The translations under genes were made by a program, and so were the position numbers. The notes beneath the pieces were generated by a model. That model saw only the letters and a list, made by a program, of their open reading frames with translations, made no database searches and was not told the DNA's origin. From NCBI GenBank assembly GCA_016713505.1, contig JADJPA010000001.1, positions 1,116,001 through 1,180,000 of the forward strand: a DNA stretch of 64,000 nt, given 5' to 3'. This stretch comes from Candidatus Competibacteraceae bacterium (lineage in GTDB: Bacteria; Pseudomonadota; Gammaproteobacteria; Competibacterales; Competibacteraceae). Positions 26,632 to 34,760 of the stretch are shown piece by piece. Within the stretch, counting starts at the first letter, position 1; the number at the start of each line of letters is the position of its first letter.

Positions 26632-26676
26632 AAAAAAACGGTCGCCCGTCGCCGTTCGAACCGGCGGCGACGGGCG
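26632..26676 (-). terminator. Intrinsic terminator between smtB and mcl
   Basis: On the minus strand CGCCCGTCGCCG (26676-26665) pairs perfectly with CGGCGACGGGCG (26654-26643) around a 10-nt loop, followed by ACCG and seven T residues (26638-26632). The T-run abuts the mcl ribosome-binding site. The structure should stop most smtAB transcripts before mcl-mct. Confidence 0.8.
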
Positions 26677-26688
26677 CGCGGTTGAGAA

Positions 26689-27915
26689 TTAAATGACCCG
26701 CTTCTTGCGCAGCTCGCCGATTTCGTCCGCGCTCATCCCCAACAAATCGGTCAGAACTAAATCGGTGTGTTCGCCGAGCTTGGGGCCGAGGTGGCGGATT
26801 CGTCCCGGCGTTTCCGACAAGCGGGGGATCACGTTCGGCACGATCACGGTCTCGCCCAAATCCTCGACATCGACCGACACCAGATTGCGCCGGGCGTGAA
26901 ACTGGCGGTCGCCGAAGATGTCGGCGATGTTGTTCAACGGCCCCGCCGGCGCGCCGGTGGCGTTACAGCGCTTCAAAACCTCATCGCGGGTCAGCGACCC
27001 GCACCAGTCGCGCACGATTTCGTTCACGTCGTGGCGGTTTTCCAAGCGGGTTTTCTGATCGCCGTAGAGGCTGGACGAGGCCAGTTCCGGCCGGCCCATC
27101 GCCTCGGCCAAGCGCGCGAACAGCTTGTCGGTGGCGCAGGCGATGGCGACCCACTTGCCGTCTTCCTTGGTCGGGAAATGGCCGTAGGGGCAGGCGAAAT
27201 CGTTGTGGGTCGGCCCGTGGCGCTCGCGCACTTGGCCGAACATGGCGTAGGCCGGGGCCAGTTCGTCGGTGCAGCGGAACACCGATTCGTACAGCGCCGC
27301 GTCGATGTATTGACCGATGCCGGTCTGCTCCCGATAGCGCAAGGCCATCAGCACGCCGAGACAGCCGTAGATGCCGGTCAGATAATCGCCCAGGGTGGTC
27401 GAGCCCGGCGTGACCGGCGTGCCTTTCGGCATCCCCGACAGATAGGCGATGCCGCCGACCGCGTGGGCGATGCGGGCGAAGCCGGGCCGGTCCTTGTAAG
27501 GGCCGGTTTGCCCGTAGCCGGTGACCCGCAACATGATCAGGCCCGGATTGATTTCGCGCAGTGTCTCCCACGGCAGACCCCACTTCTCCAGGGTGCCCGG
27601 CCGGAAGTTTTCGCACAGCACGTCGGCTTTTTCGATCAGCTTTTTAAACACCTCCACCCCCTCGCGGCGGTGCAGGTCGATGGTGACCGATTTTTTGTTG
27701 CGCGCTTCGCTGAGCCACGCCAAGGTGTCGCCGCGCTGGGTGGGGGTTCCGTATTTGCGGCAGATGTCGCCGCCGATCGGGTGTTCGACCTTGAGGACAT
27801 CGGCTCCGAATTCGCCGAGGATGCCGGCGCAATACGGCCCGGCGATCACCGTGGCCACGTCGATGACCCGGATGCCGGACAGCGGCAAATTTTCGTCGTT
27901 GGTAGGCGTTGTCAT
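26689..27915 (-). CDS. smtB: Succinyl-CoA:(S)-malate CoA-transferase, subunit B type
   Basis: This 408-residue class III CoA-transferase has LSGIRVIDVATVIAGPYCAG, EHPIGGDICRKYGTPT, LAWLSEARNKKSVTIDLH, ENFRPGTLEKWGL, GYGQTGPYKDRPGF and the catalytic Asp177 in TLGDYLTGIYG. It lies directly after a similar gene. In Chloroflexus two such adjacent subunits, SmtA and SmtB, form the transferase that makes malyl-CoA from malate and succinyl-CoA and also accepts citramalate. I assign B because the other copy resembles SmtA more closely. Alternatives are transferases for itaconate or citramalate. It is 39 nt downstream of smtA. Confidence 0.72.
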   Translation of the reverse strand: MTTPTNDENLPLSGIRVIDVATVIAGPYCAGILGEFGADVLKVEHPIGGDICRKYGTPTQRGDTLAWLSEARNKKSVTIDLHRREGVEVFKKLIEKADVLCENFRPGTLEKWGLPWETLREINPGLIMLRVTGYGQTGPYKDRPGFARIAHAVGGIAYLSGMPKGTPVTPGSTTLGDYLTGIYGCLGVLMALRYREQTGIGQYIDAALYESVFRCTDELAPAYAMFGQVRERHGPTHNDFACPYGHFPTKEDGKWVAIACATDKLFARLAEAMGRPELASSSLYGDQKTRLENRHDVNEIVRDWCGSLTRDEVLKRCNATGAPAGPLNNIADIFGDRQFHARRNLVSVDVEDLGETVIVPNVIPRLSETPGRIRHLGPKLGEHTDLVLTDLLGMSADEIGELRKKRVI

Positions 27916-27954
27916 GGATGACGCTCCTGGAACTCGTGGGCTCGAACCGGCGGC

Positions 27955-29241
27955 TCAAATGATCTTGCGCTGGCGCAAATGTTTGATTTCATCGGGCGAC
28001 AGACCGAGCAGTTCCCGCATGATCTCATAAGTGCCATCGCCCAAGGACGGTCCCAGATTGGTGATGCGGCCGGGCGTGGCCGACATCCGAGGCACCACGC
28101 CGGGAATCACCACCTCGCCCAGCCCCGGCTCTTCGAGCTTGACCAGATTGCCGCGCGCCTGAAAGTGTTCGTCCTCGAAGATGTCGGCGATGCTGTTGAG
28201 CTTGCCGACCGGCACCTCGCAGTTGAGGCAGCGTTCCAACACCTCGGAGCGCGGCAGCGAGCCCACCCATTCGGTCACGATCTGATTGACCTCGCCGCGC
28301 GCCGCCAGCCGCTTGCGCTGTTGGCCGTAGAGCGCCGAGGACGCCAGTTCCGGCCGCTCCATCGCCTCGGCCAGCCGCTCGAACATCTTGTCGGTGGTGC
28401 AGGCGATGGCGACCCATTTATCGTCCTGAGTGCGGAAATGCCCGTGCGGCACCGCGACGAAGCTGCCGGAGCCTTCCCGCTCGCGGACTTTGCCGAACAG
28501 GCCGTAGGAGGCGGCGATCTCGTCCAGTTGCCGGAACACCGATTCGTAAATCGCGATGTCGATCACCTGACCGCGCCCGGTCTTTTCGCGGTGGCGCAAG
28601 GCCATCATGATGCCGATGGCCCCATAGAGGCTGGAAAAATAGTCGCCGAGCGGCACGGTGCCGGGCACCACCGGCGTCTCGCCGGGAAAGCCGGCCAAGT
28701 ACGACAGGCCGCCGTAGGCGTGGGCGATGTGGGCGAAACCCGAGCGGCGGCGGTACGGTCCGGTCTGGCCGTAGCCGGACACCTGCAAGTACACCAGGCG
28801 CGGGTTGGCTTCTTGCAGGCGCGGCCAGCCGAGCCCCCATTCCTCCATCGTGCCGGGTCGGAAATTCTCGATCAGCACGTCGGATTTTTCGATGAGGCGC
28901 AAGAACAGTTGGACGCCTTCCTGCTGGCGCAGGTCGATGGTGACGGATTTTCGATTACGCGCCTCGCTCAGCCACGCCAGGGTGGCGTCGTGGCGCTTGG
29001 TCGGCGTGCCGAAGCGGCGCATCGGATCGCCGGCGATGGGATGTTCGATTTTCAAAACTTCCGCGCCGAATTCACCCAACACCGACGCGGCGTGCGGGCC
29101 GGCCAAAAAGGTGCCGAGGTCCAACACCCGAATTCCGCTCATCGGCAGTTTCGGTTCGGCGTCGGACGCGGGGTGCGGCGAGGGTTGCGGCGGGTCCGAG
29201 GCATCAGGCGCGGCGGCCGTTTCGATCGTTTCGTCTGACAT
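27955..29241 (-). CDS. smtA: Succinyl-CoA:(S)-malate CoA-transferase, subunit A type
   Basis: This 428-residue class III CoA-transferase starts with a polar, proline-rich extension (residues 1-32). The core follows: MSGIRVLDLGTFLAGPHAAS, GDPMRRFGTPTKRHDATLAW, RRRSGFAHIAHAYGGLSYLA, the catalytic Asp200 in PLGDYFSSLYGAIG, VAVPHGHFRTQDDKWVAIAC and a C-terminal LRQRKII. The FGT-T-RHDATLAWLSEARNRKSV stretch and the proline-rich start recall Chloroflexus SmtA. The ATG complementary to 29239-29241 was preferred over a TTG four codons upstream. It is the first gene of the minus-strand block and is divergent from yadH. Confidence 0.78.
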   Translation of the reverse strand: MSDETIETAAAPDASDPPQPSPHPASDAEPKLPMSGIRVLDLGTFLAGPHAASVLGEFGAEVLKIEHPIAGDPMRRFGTPTKRHDATLAWLSEARNRKSVTIDLRQQEGVQLFLRLIEKSDVLIENFRPGTMEEWGLGWPRLQEANPRLVYLQVSGYGQTGPYRRRSGFAHIAHAYGGLSYLAGFPGETPVVPGTVPLGDYFSSLYGAIGIMMALRHREKTGRGQVIDIAIYESVFRQLDEIAASYGLFGKVREREGSGSFVAVPHGHFRTQDDKWVAIACTTDKMFERLAEAMERPELASSALYGQQRKRLAARGEVNQIVTEWVGSLPRSEVLERCLNCEVPVGKLNSIADIFEDEHFQARGNLVKLEEPGLGEVVIPGVVPRMSATPGRITNLGPSLGDGTYEIMRELLGLSPDEIKHLRQRKII

Positions 29242-29334
29242 GGTGATTTCCAAAATGTTGTGTTGCGGACTCTGTCGCGGGCGCTCCTCTTTGCGTCATG
29301 ACCGCGCGGGTTGGGCCATGTCGAGGAGTTCTCC

Positions 29335-30177
29335 ATGCAGTATAGTAGGTCATCCATATTTTCAACGAGAGAATGCACCGTGATCCTCGAACGGCCTTCG
29401 CGCGGGAGTTGGCGCGCGCACTTCATCGCGCTGCAAACCATCCTGATCAAGGAGACGCTGCGCTTTCTGCGGATTTGGATTCAGACCCTGCTGCCCCCGG
29501 CGATCACCACCGCCTTGTATTTCATCATCTTCGGCAAGCTGATCGGCGGCCAGCTCGGTCCGGTGGACGGCTTTTCCTACACCCAATACATCGCGCCGGG
29601 CCTGATTATGATGGCGGTGATCACCAACGCTTATTCCAATGTGGTGTCGTCGTTTTTTAGCGCCAAGTTCCAGCGCCACATCGAGGAATTGCTGGTGTCT
29701 CCGTTGCCGAACGCCATCATCGTTCTCGGCTTCGTCGGCGGCGGCGTGCTGCGCGGGCTGGCCGTCGGCGCGGTGGTCACGGCGGTTTCGGCCTTCTTCA
29801 CCAGCCTGCATTGGAATCATTTGTGGCTGACCTTCGCCGTGATGCTGCTGACCGCGACGCTGTTCGCGTTGGGCGGCTTGATCAACGGCATTTTCGCCAA
29901 GAGCTTCGACGATATTTCCCTGATTCCGACTTTCGTGCTGACGCCGCTGACCTATCTGGGCGGGATTTTCTATTCCATCAAAATGCTGCCGCCGTTTTGG
30001 CAAGACGTGTCGCTGCTCAACCCCATCTTGTACATGATCAACGCCTTCCGCTACGGGCTTTTGGGCGTTTCGGACATCGACATGGCCGTCGCCTTCGCCA
30101 TTATTTTATTATTCGTCGCTGTTTTATTCGGCTACAGCCTGTGGTTGCTCAAACGCGGCACCGGCATCCGCAGTTGA
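29335..30177 (+). CDS. yadH: ABC-2 type exporter permease (YadH-like)
   Basis: This 280-residue membrane protein has six spans and resembles E. coli YadH throughout: KETLRFLRIWIQTLLPPAIT, LYFIIFGKLIGG, PGLIMMAVITNAYSNVVSSF, FQRHIEELLVSPLP and FDDISLIPTFVLTPLTYLGG. The ATG at 29335 has GAGGAG 6 nt upstream; a GTG at 29380 would give a length closer to the 256 residues of YadH. It should pair with the YadG-like ATPase at 23521-24471, from which it is separated by the opposite-strand CoA-transferase block. No second ATPase is adjacent. Confidence 0.88.
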   Translation: MQYSRSSIFSTRECTVILERPSRGSWRAHFIALQTILIKETLRFLRIWIQTLLPPAITTALYFIIFGKLIGGQLGPVDGFSYTQYIAPGLIMMAVITNAYSNVVSSFFSAKFQRHIEELLVSPLPNAIIVLGFVGGGVLRGLAVGAVVTAVSAFFTSLHWNHLWLTFAVMLLTATLFALGGLINGIFAKSFDDISLIPTFVLTPLTYLGGIFYSIKMLPPFWQDVSLLNPILYMINAFRYGLLGVSDIDMAVAFAIILLFVAVLFGYSLWLLKRGTGIRS

Positions 30178-30342
30178 AATCCGCTCGCTCCTGGTTAAAA
30201 GCCGCCGCCCGTCCTCCATTTTTCGCGCCTTTCTCATTATTTCTTCTATTCTTATTTCAGGCTCGGTCCGCCACGCGGCCGGCCCTTTTAAATGATCGTT
30301 GTTAAACGCGCAATAGATAAACCGCAAAGGAGAGAACCCCGT

Positions 30343-31335
30343 ATGTACCGTCATTCAATCGTCCGCGCCTTGCTCGGCGGTGCCGCATTAGCCCTGTTGA
30401 CCGGCATCGCCAACGCCCAAACCGTGATCAAGTTTTCGCACGTGGTGGCCGATAGCACCCCCAAGGGCCAGGGCGCGCTGATGTTCAAGAAATTGGCCGA
30501 GGAACGGCTGGCCGGCAAGGTGAAGGTCGAGGTGTTTCCCAACTCGCAACTGTTCGGCGACGGCAAGGAAATGGAGGCGCTGCTGCTCAACGACGTGCAG
30601 TTGATCGCCCCGTCGCTGTCGAAGTTCGACCGCTACACCGATCAGATTCAGGTGTTCGATCTGCCGTTTTTGTTCGACGACATCGCGGCGGTCCACCGCT
30701 TCCACACCAGCACCACCGGCAAGGGCATCCTCAATTCGCTCGCCAAGAAAGGCATGGTCGGCTTGGCCTATTGGGACAACGGCATGAAGCAGCTTTCGGC
30801 CAAGAAAGCCTTGAAAGCACCGGAAGACGCCAAGGGTCTAAAATTCCGCATTCAAGCCTCCGACATTCTGGAAGCGCAATTCAAGGCCGTCGGCGGCGTG
30901 CCGCAGAAGCTGGCCTTCGCCGAGGTCTATCAAGCCCTGGAAACCGGCGTGGTCGACGGCGCGGAAAATCCGTGGTCCAACGCTTATTCCCAGAAATTCT
31001 TTGAAGTCCAACCGTTCTTCACCGAATCCAACCACGGCTACCTCGGCTACATGGTGGTCGCCAACGCCAAATTCTGGAACGATCTGCCGGCGGACGTGCG
31101 CGGGACTTTGGAAAAAATCCTGGCCGAGGTGACCGTCGAGGTGAATAAATCCTCCAGCGCCTTGAACGACGGCGACCGCCAGAAGATCAAGGATTCCGGC
31201 AAGACCCAAATCCTGCCCTTCAGCGCCGAGCAGCGCGCGGCCTGGCAAAAAGCCATGGAGCCGGTTTACGCGAAGTTCACCGACAAGATCGGCAAGGATG
31301 TCGTCGATGCCGCCCGCGCGGCCAACAAGCCCTGA
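30343..31335 (+). CDS. dctP: TRAP transporter substrate-binding protein DctP
   Basis: DctP (330 residues) is the periplasmic binding subunit of a TRAP transporter. The signal peptide (1-25) ends in GIANA. The mature protein has TVIKFSHVVADSTPKGQGAL, LFGDGKEMEALLLNDVQLIAPS and FKAVGGVPQKLAFAEVYQALETGVVDGAENP in parts, the DctP pattern with the arginine-containing LKFRIQAS loop that binds the substrate carboxylate. The ATG at 30343 follows AAGGAG. C4-dicarboxylates such as malate, succinate and fumarate are the usual ligands of this subgroup. It is followed by dctQ and dctM. Confidence 0.9.
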   Translation: MYRHSIVRALLGGAALALLTGIANAQTVIKFSHVVADSTPKGQGALMFKKLAEERLAGKVKVEVFPNSQLFGDGKEMEALLLNDVQLIAPSLSKFDRYTDQIQVFDLPFLFDDIAAVHRFHTSTTGKGILNSLAKKGMVGLAYWDNGMKQLSAKKALKAPEDAKGLKFRIQASDILEAQFKAVGGVPQKLAFAEVYQALETGVVDGAENPWSNAYSQKFFEVQPFFTESNHGYLGYMVVANAKFWNDLPADVRGTLEKILAEVTVEVNKSSSALNDGDRQKIKDSGKTQILPFSAEQRAAWQKAMEPVYAKFTDKIGKDVVDAARAANKP

Positions 31336-31349
31336 CCCCACGCTCTAGC

Positions 31350-31375
31350 CCTCTCCGCCCTGACGGGCGGGGAGG
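31350..31375 (+). promoter_or_regulatory. Hairpin between dctP and dctQ
   Basis: CCTCTCCGCCC (31350-31360) pairs with GGGCGGGGAGG (31365-31375) with one G-U pair and a TGAC loop. No T-run follows, so it is more likely a message-stabilising or attenuating hairpin that raises dctP over dctQM. Confidence 0.55.
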
Positions 31376-31405
31376 TTCGTTCGTGCTTGCGCTGGAGAAC
31401 GCCTC

Positions 31406-31978
31406 ATGTTGACACGCGCCGTTCATCATCTGGAGGAAGGCTTCATCGCGCTGCTCTTGGCGCTGATGACCGTCATCACCTTCAGTCAGGTGGTCGCCCG
31501 CTACTTTTTCAGCACCGGCTTCGGCTGGGCGCTGGAGCTGACCACCTATTTATTCGCTTGGCTGGTTTTGTTCGGTATTTCCTACGGCATCAAGGTGGGC
31601 GCGCACATCGGCATCGACGTGGTGGTGCGCCAGTTCCCGCTGCATTTGCGCCGCATCGTCGGCTTGATCGGCGTGCTGTGCTGCTGCGCCTACTGCATCA
31701 TTCTGCTGGTGGGCGCGACGCAATACGTCTACAAACTGTATTCCATCGGCATCGAAGCCCAGGATTTGCCGATCCCGCGCTGGATTCCGTTCGTCATGTT
31801 GCCGGTCGGCTTGTTGCTGGCGCTGATTCGCCTGCTGCAAGTGGCTTGGAACACCTTGCTCGGCAAACAGGCGGGCTTGCAGTTGGCCGATGAAGCGCGC
31901 GAGGCCATCGAGGCGGTGGAAACCTCCGAAATCCTGCATCCTGACGCCGCCCATCCCCGCCAGGAGAAAGCCCCATGA
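31406..31978 (+). CDS. dctQ: TRAP transporter small permease DctQ
   Basis: DctQ (190 residues) is the four-span small membrane subunit of the TRAP transporter. Spans lie at about 14-36, 47-66, 87-110 and 128-147. ARYFFSTGFGWALELTTYLFAW in parts is the family's characteristic region, followed by GAHIGIDVVV. Its stop overlaps the dctM start by 4 nt (ATGA). It assembles with DctM, which does the sodium-coupled transport, and docks DctP. Confidence 0.9.
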   Translation: MLTRAVHHLEEGFIALLLALMTVITFSQVVARYFFSTGFGWALELTTYLFAWLVLFGISYGIKVGAHIGIDVVVRQFPLHLRRIVGLIGVLCCCAYCIILLVGATQYVYKLYSIGIEAQDLPIPRWIPFVMLPVGLLLALIRLLQVAWNTLLGKQAGLQLADEAREAIEAVETSEILHPDAAHPRQEKAP

Positions 31979-33252
31979 CCACCGCCTTTTTGTTCATCGT
32001 CCTGTTCGCGCTGTTGATCATCGGGGTGCCGATCGCCTTTTCCCTGGGTCTGGCCAGCATTTTGACCATCCTGTTTTTCACCAACGACTCGCTGGCGTCC
32101 ATGTCGCTCAAGCTGTTCGACACCATGGAGCATTACACGCTGCTGGCGATTCCGTTCTTCATTCTGGCCTCGGCCTTTCTGACCACCGGCGGCGTGGCCC
32201 GGCGGCTGATCCGCTTTGCCATCGCCGCCGTCGGCCACCTGCACGGCGGGCTGGCGATCGCCTCGGTCTTGGCTTGCATGTTGTTCGCGGCGGTGTCCGG
32301 CTCCTCGCCGGCCACGGTGGCGGCCATCGGCTCGATCGTGATCGGCGCGATGGTCAAATCGGGCTACCCGCAAAAATACGCCGCCGGCATCATCTGTAAC
32401 GCCGGCACCTTGGGCATTTTGATCCCGCCCTCCATCGTGATGGTGGTGTACGGCGCGGCCACCGAAACCTCGGTCGGCCAGTTGTTCATGGCCGGCGTGA
32501 TCCCCGGTATCCTGCTCGGTCTGATGCTGATGACCGCGATCTACATTACCGCCCGCAAATTCAAGATTCCGACCCAGCCGCGCGCCACCTTCGGCGAATT
32601 GATGGTGGCGGCCAAGGATGCGATTTGGGGCCTGGGTCTCATCATCGTGGTGATGGGCGGCATTTACGGCGGCATTTTCACCGCGACGGAAGCGGCGGCG
32701 GTGGCGGCGGTTTACGCCTTTTTCGTCGCCATGGTCATCCACAAGGACATGACCTGGAAAGACGTGCCGCACGTCTTCGGCGAAGCCGGCAAGGTGACGG
32801 TGATGCTGCTGTTCATCATCTCCAACGCCATGCTGTTCGCCCACGTCCTGACCACCGAGCGCATCCCGCAGACCATGGCCGAAACCATCGTCGGCTGGGG
32901 TCTGGCGCCCTGGCAGTTCTTGATCGTGGTCAACATCATCCTGCTGATCGCCGGCAATTTCATGGAGCCGTCGTCGATCCTGCTGATTCTGGCGCCGATC
33001 TTTTTCCCGATCGCCACCCAACTCGGCATCGACCCGATTCACTTGGGCATCATCATGACGGTAAACATGGAAATCGGCATGATCACGCCGCCGGTCGGCT
33101 TGAACCTGTTTGTAACCTCCGGCGTCACCGGAATGCCGTTGTGGGATGTGGTGAAAGCCGCGACTCCCTGGCTGATGATCATGCTGAGCTTCTTGATCAT
33201 CATCACCTACATCCCGCAAGTCAGTCTGTTCTTGCCGCAACTGCTGTTCTAA
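31975..33252 (+). CDS. dctM: TRAP transporter large permease DctM
   Basis: DctM (425 residues) is the large subunit with about 12 spans that carries the Na+-driven elevator. FSLGLASILTILFF opens it. FVLACMLFAAVSGSSPATVAAIGSI in parts, GTLGILIPPSIVMVVYG, FTATEAAAVAAVYAFFV and MTVNMEIGMITPPVGLNLFV are the conserved substrate- and sodium-site segments. Start overlap with dctQ shows coupled translation. A perfect terminator follows 15 nt after the stop. With DctPQ it probably imports C4-dicarboxylates, possible substrates for the SmtAB/Mcl enzymes encoded upstream. Confidence 0.93.
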   Translation: MTTAFLFIVLFALLIIGVPIAFSLGLASILTILFFTNDSLASMSLKLFDTMEHYTLLAIPFFILASAFLTTGGVARRLIRFAIAAVGHLHGGLAIASVLACMLFAAVSGSSPATVAAIGSIVIGAMVKSGYPQKYAAGIICNAGTLGILIPPSIVMVVYGAATETSVGQLFMAGVIPGILLGLMLMTAIYITARKFKIPTQPRATFGELMVAAKDAIWGLGLIIVVMGGIYGGIFTATEAAAVAAVYAFFVAMVIHKDMTWKDVPHVFGEAGKVTVMLLFIISNAMLFAHVLTTERIPQTMAETIVGWGLAPWQFLIVVNIILLIAGNFMEPSSILLILAPIFFPIATQLGIDPIHLGIIMTVNMEIGMITPPVGLNLFVTSGVTGMPLWDVVKAATPWLMIMLSFLIIITYIPQVSLFLPQLLF

Positions 33253-33267
33253 TCGTTGAGTTGCGCT

Positions 33268-33306
33268 AAAACAACAGGGGCGGCTAAAAGCCGCCCCTGT
33301 TGTTTT
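33268..33306. terminator. Perfect bidirectional terminator after dctM
   Basis: An 18-bp perfect stem (33268-33285 with 33289-33306, core CAACAGGGGCGGCT) closes a 3-nt AAA loop. The stem starts with AAAA and ends with TTTT. It lies between convergent dctM and the DUF882 gene and can end both transcripts. Confidence 0.9.
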
Positions 33307-33325
33307 GATACCTGACCGTATCGAA

Positions 33326-33919
33326 TCAGCTCCAATACCGCACCGGCCCGCTGTCGATGTGGATGAAGTTGGAGCGCGGATAGTAGCCGACCCCGCCCGC
33401 ACCCAGCGAGCGAGCCGCGCGGTAGAGATCGGAGATCCGTCCGCCCGGCGTGCGCACGTCGAGCGCCATGGCCTGAATGTGGTAGCTGTTGCGCGCCACC
33501 CGGCTGCTGCCTTCAGCCAACATCCGATTGGTGGACGGGGAGCGATAGCCGCTGATGACATGAATCGGACTGCCCGAACCGATTTGCAATTGCAACGCGT
33601 ATAATTGATCCAAGACCCCCGCGTCGAATTGCCGGACCTGATCGTTATGATGGTCGCGCAAGGCCCAACTGATTTGACCGATGGAGTCCCGAATATAGCC
33701 GTCGCGCGGCGTCCAATACACTTGGCGAATGTTTTCGCCGGTATTGGGATTATAAAAAATTAGATAGCGCTCGCTCAGGATAGCCGCTTGCAGTAAATCC
33801 GGCGCGATGGCCAAGGCGCCGATGCCACCGGCCGCCCATTTCAGAAAGCTGCGCCGGTTCAGATCCGGCTGTTCTTGGTCTTGTTTGCTGCTCGGTTGAA
33901 GCGCAACATCGGCTCGCAT
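33326..33919 (-). CDS. DUF882 / peptidase M15-like protein exported by the Tat pathway
   Basis: This 197-residue protein has an N-terminal Tat signal (NRRSFLKWAAGGIGALAI at about residues 21-38). The mature part is a DUF882/YcbK-type domain related to M15 D,D-carboxypeptidases. It includes VISGYRSPSTNRML, the SYHIQAMALDVRTPG zinc-site histidine/aspartate region and a final NFIHIDSGPVRYW histidine. It probably acts on or binds peptidoglycan in the periplasm. It is a single-gene unit convergent with dctM. Confidence 0.88.
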   Translation of the reverse strand: MRADVALQPSSKQDQEQPDLNRRSFLKWAAGGIGALAIAPDLLQAAILSERYLIFYNPNTGENIRQVYWTPRDGYIRDSIGQISWALRDHHNDQVRQFDAGVLDQLYALQLQIGSGSPIHVISGYRSPSTNRMLAEGSSRVARNSYHIQAMALDVRTPGGRISDLYRAARSLGAGGVGYYPRSNFIHIDSGPVRYWS

Positions 33920-34267
33920 TTCCTACCGCCCTCTCAGCAATTTGGGTTTTTTTAACTCTAAACAAATTGGCTTTCACAAAGCAAGCGGTTGTGGCATAAA
34001 AAGATTTTTGTCTTCAAGCAACAAATCCGACCCGCTAATCCTTTGTGCTGTTTTTAAAGAATCCCTTAACTCCCAGGAAATTATCATTATGGAAATCTGG
34101 AAGAGCGATGGAATAAGCCATAAAAAACCTATTCAAACAATATGCTGTTCACTCGTGGTCACCCGCGCGATACGCTCGTTATTATCATAATAGATAATTG
34201 AATGTTTTAAAAAAACAACTTGTATTAATAATCCAAATTAACAACAAAATAAAATCGAGCGCTGTTT
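33920..34267. other. 348-bp AT-rich intergenic region
   Basis: This stretch lies between the divergent DUF882 and ybaK genes and should hold both promoters. It is clearly AT-richer than its neighbours. ATTATC and GATAAT (34181-34198) form a small inverted repeat with a 6-bp spacer. No convincing gene or RNA was seen. Confidence 0.5.
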
Positions 34268-34756
34268 ATGAGCAAAGAAAAATTTCCGGTCACTCCCGCC
34301 ACCCGCGTTTTGCACGCGCACGATGTCGCCTTCAGCGGCCATCTCTACAGTTACCAAGAGCGCGGCGGCACCGCGCACAGCGCCCGCTGTCTCGGCGTGC
34401 ACGAACATGCCATCATCAAGACCCTGATCATGGAAAACGACCGCCGCCAACCCTTGATCGTGCTGATGCACGGCGATCGCCAAGTATCCACCAAGGAACT
34501 GGCGCGAGCGCTCGGCGCGAAAAGCATCACCCCTTGCGATCCGGCGGTGGCCAACAAGCACAGCGGTTACTTCGTCGGCGGCACCTCGCCCTTCGGCACC
34601 CGCAAAGCCATGCCCGTCTATCTGGAGGCCAGCATTCTCGAATTACCTCTGATTTACCTAAACGGCGGCAAGCGGGGTTTTCTGGTCAGTTTGAGTCCTG
34701 GCGAACTTCAGCGCCTGCTGGCGCCGACACTCGTCGACATCGCGATCGCGGATTGA
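34268..34756 (+). CDS. ybaK: Cys-tRNA(Pro)/Cys-tRNA(Cys) deacylase YbaK-like
   Basis: This 162-residue protein belongs to the YbaK/EbsC aminoacyl-tRNA editing family, which hydrolyses Cys-tRNA(Pro) made in error by prolyl-tRNA synthetase. IVLMHGDRQVSTKELARALG leads to the conserved SGYFVGGTSPFGTRKAMPVY segment that forms the active site, then ILELPLIYLNGGKRGFLV. It lies 4 nt upstream of rlmL, so the two are likely co-transcribed. The ribosome-binding site before the ATG is weak. Confidence 0.9.
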   Translation: MSKEKFPVTPATRVLHAHDVAFSGHLYSYQERGGTAHSARCLGVHEHAIIKTLIMENDRRQPLIVLMHGDRQVSTKELARALGAKSITPCDPAVANKHSGYFVGGTSPFGTRKAMPVYLEASILELPLIYLNGGKRGFLVSLSPGELQRLLAPTLVDIAIAD

Positions 34757-34760
34757 AGTC

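Noticed and set aside
26767..29238. Long plus-strand open frames opposite smtB and smtA (26767-27921 and 27979-29238)
   Set aside because: They mirror the codon pattern of two well-supported transferase genes, and their translations show no known domain.
31729..33561. A 610-codon open frame on the minus strand opposite dctM
   Set aside because: Its translation is dominated by His, Asp, Gln and Arg, as expected for the complement of a membrane-protein gene. It has no ribosome-binding site or family motif.
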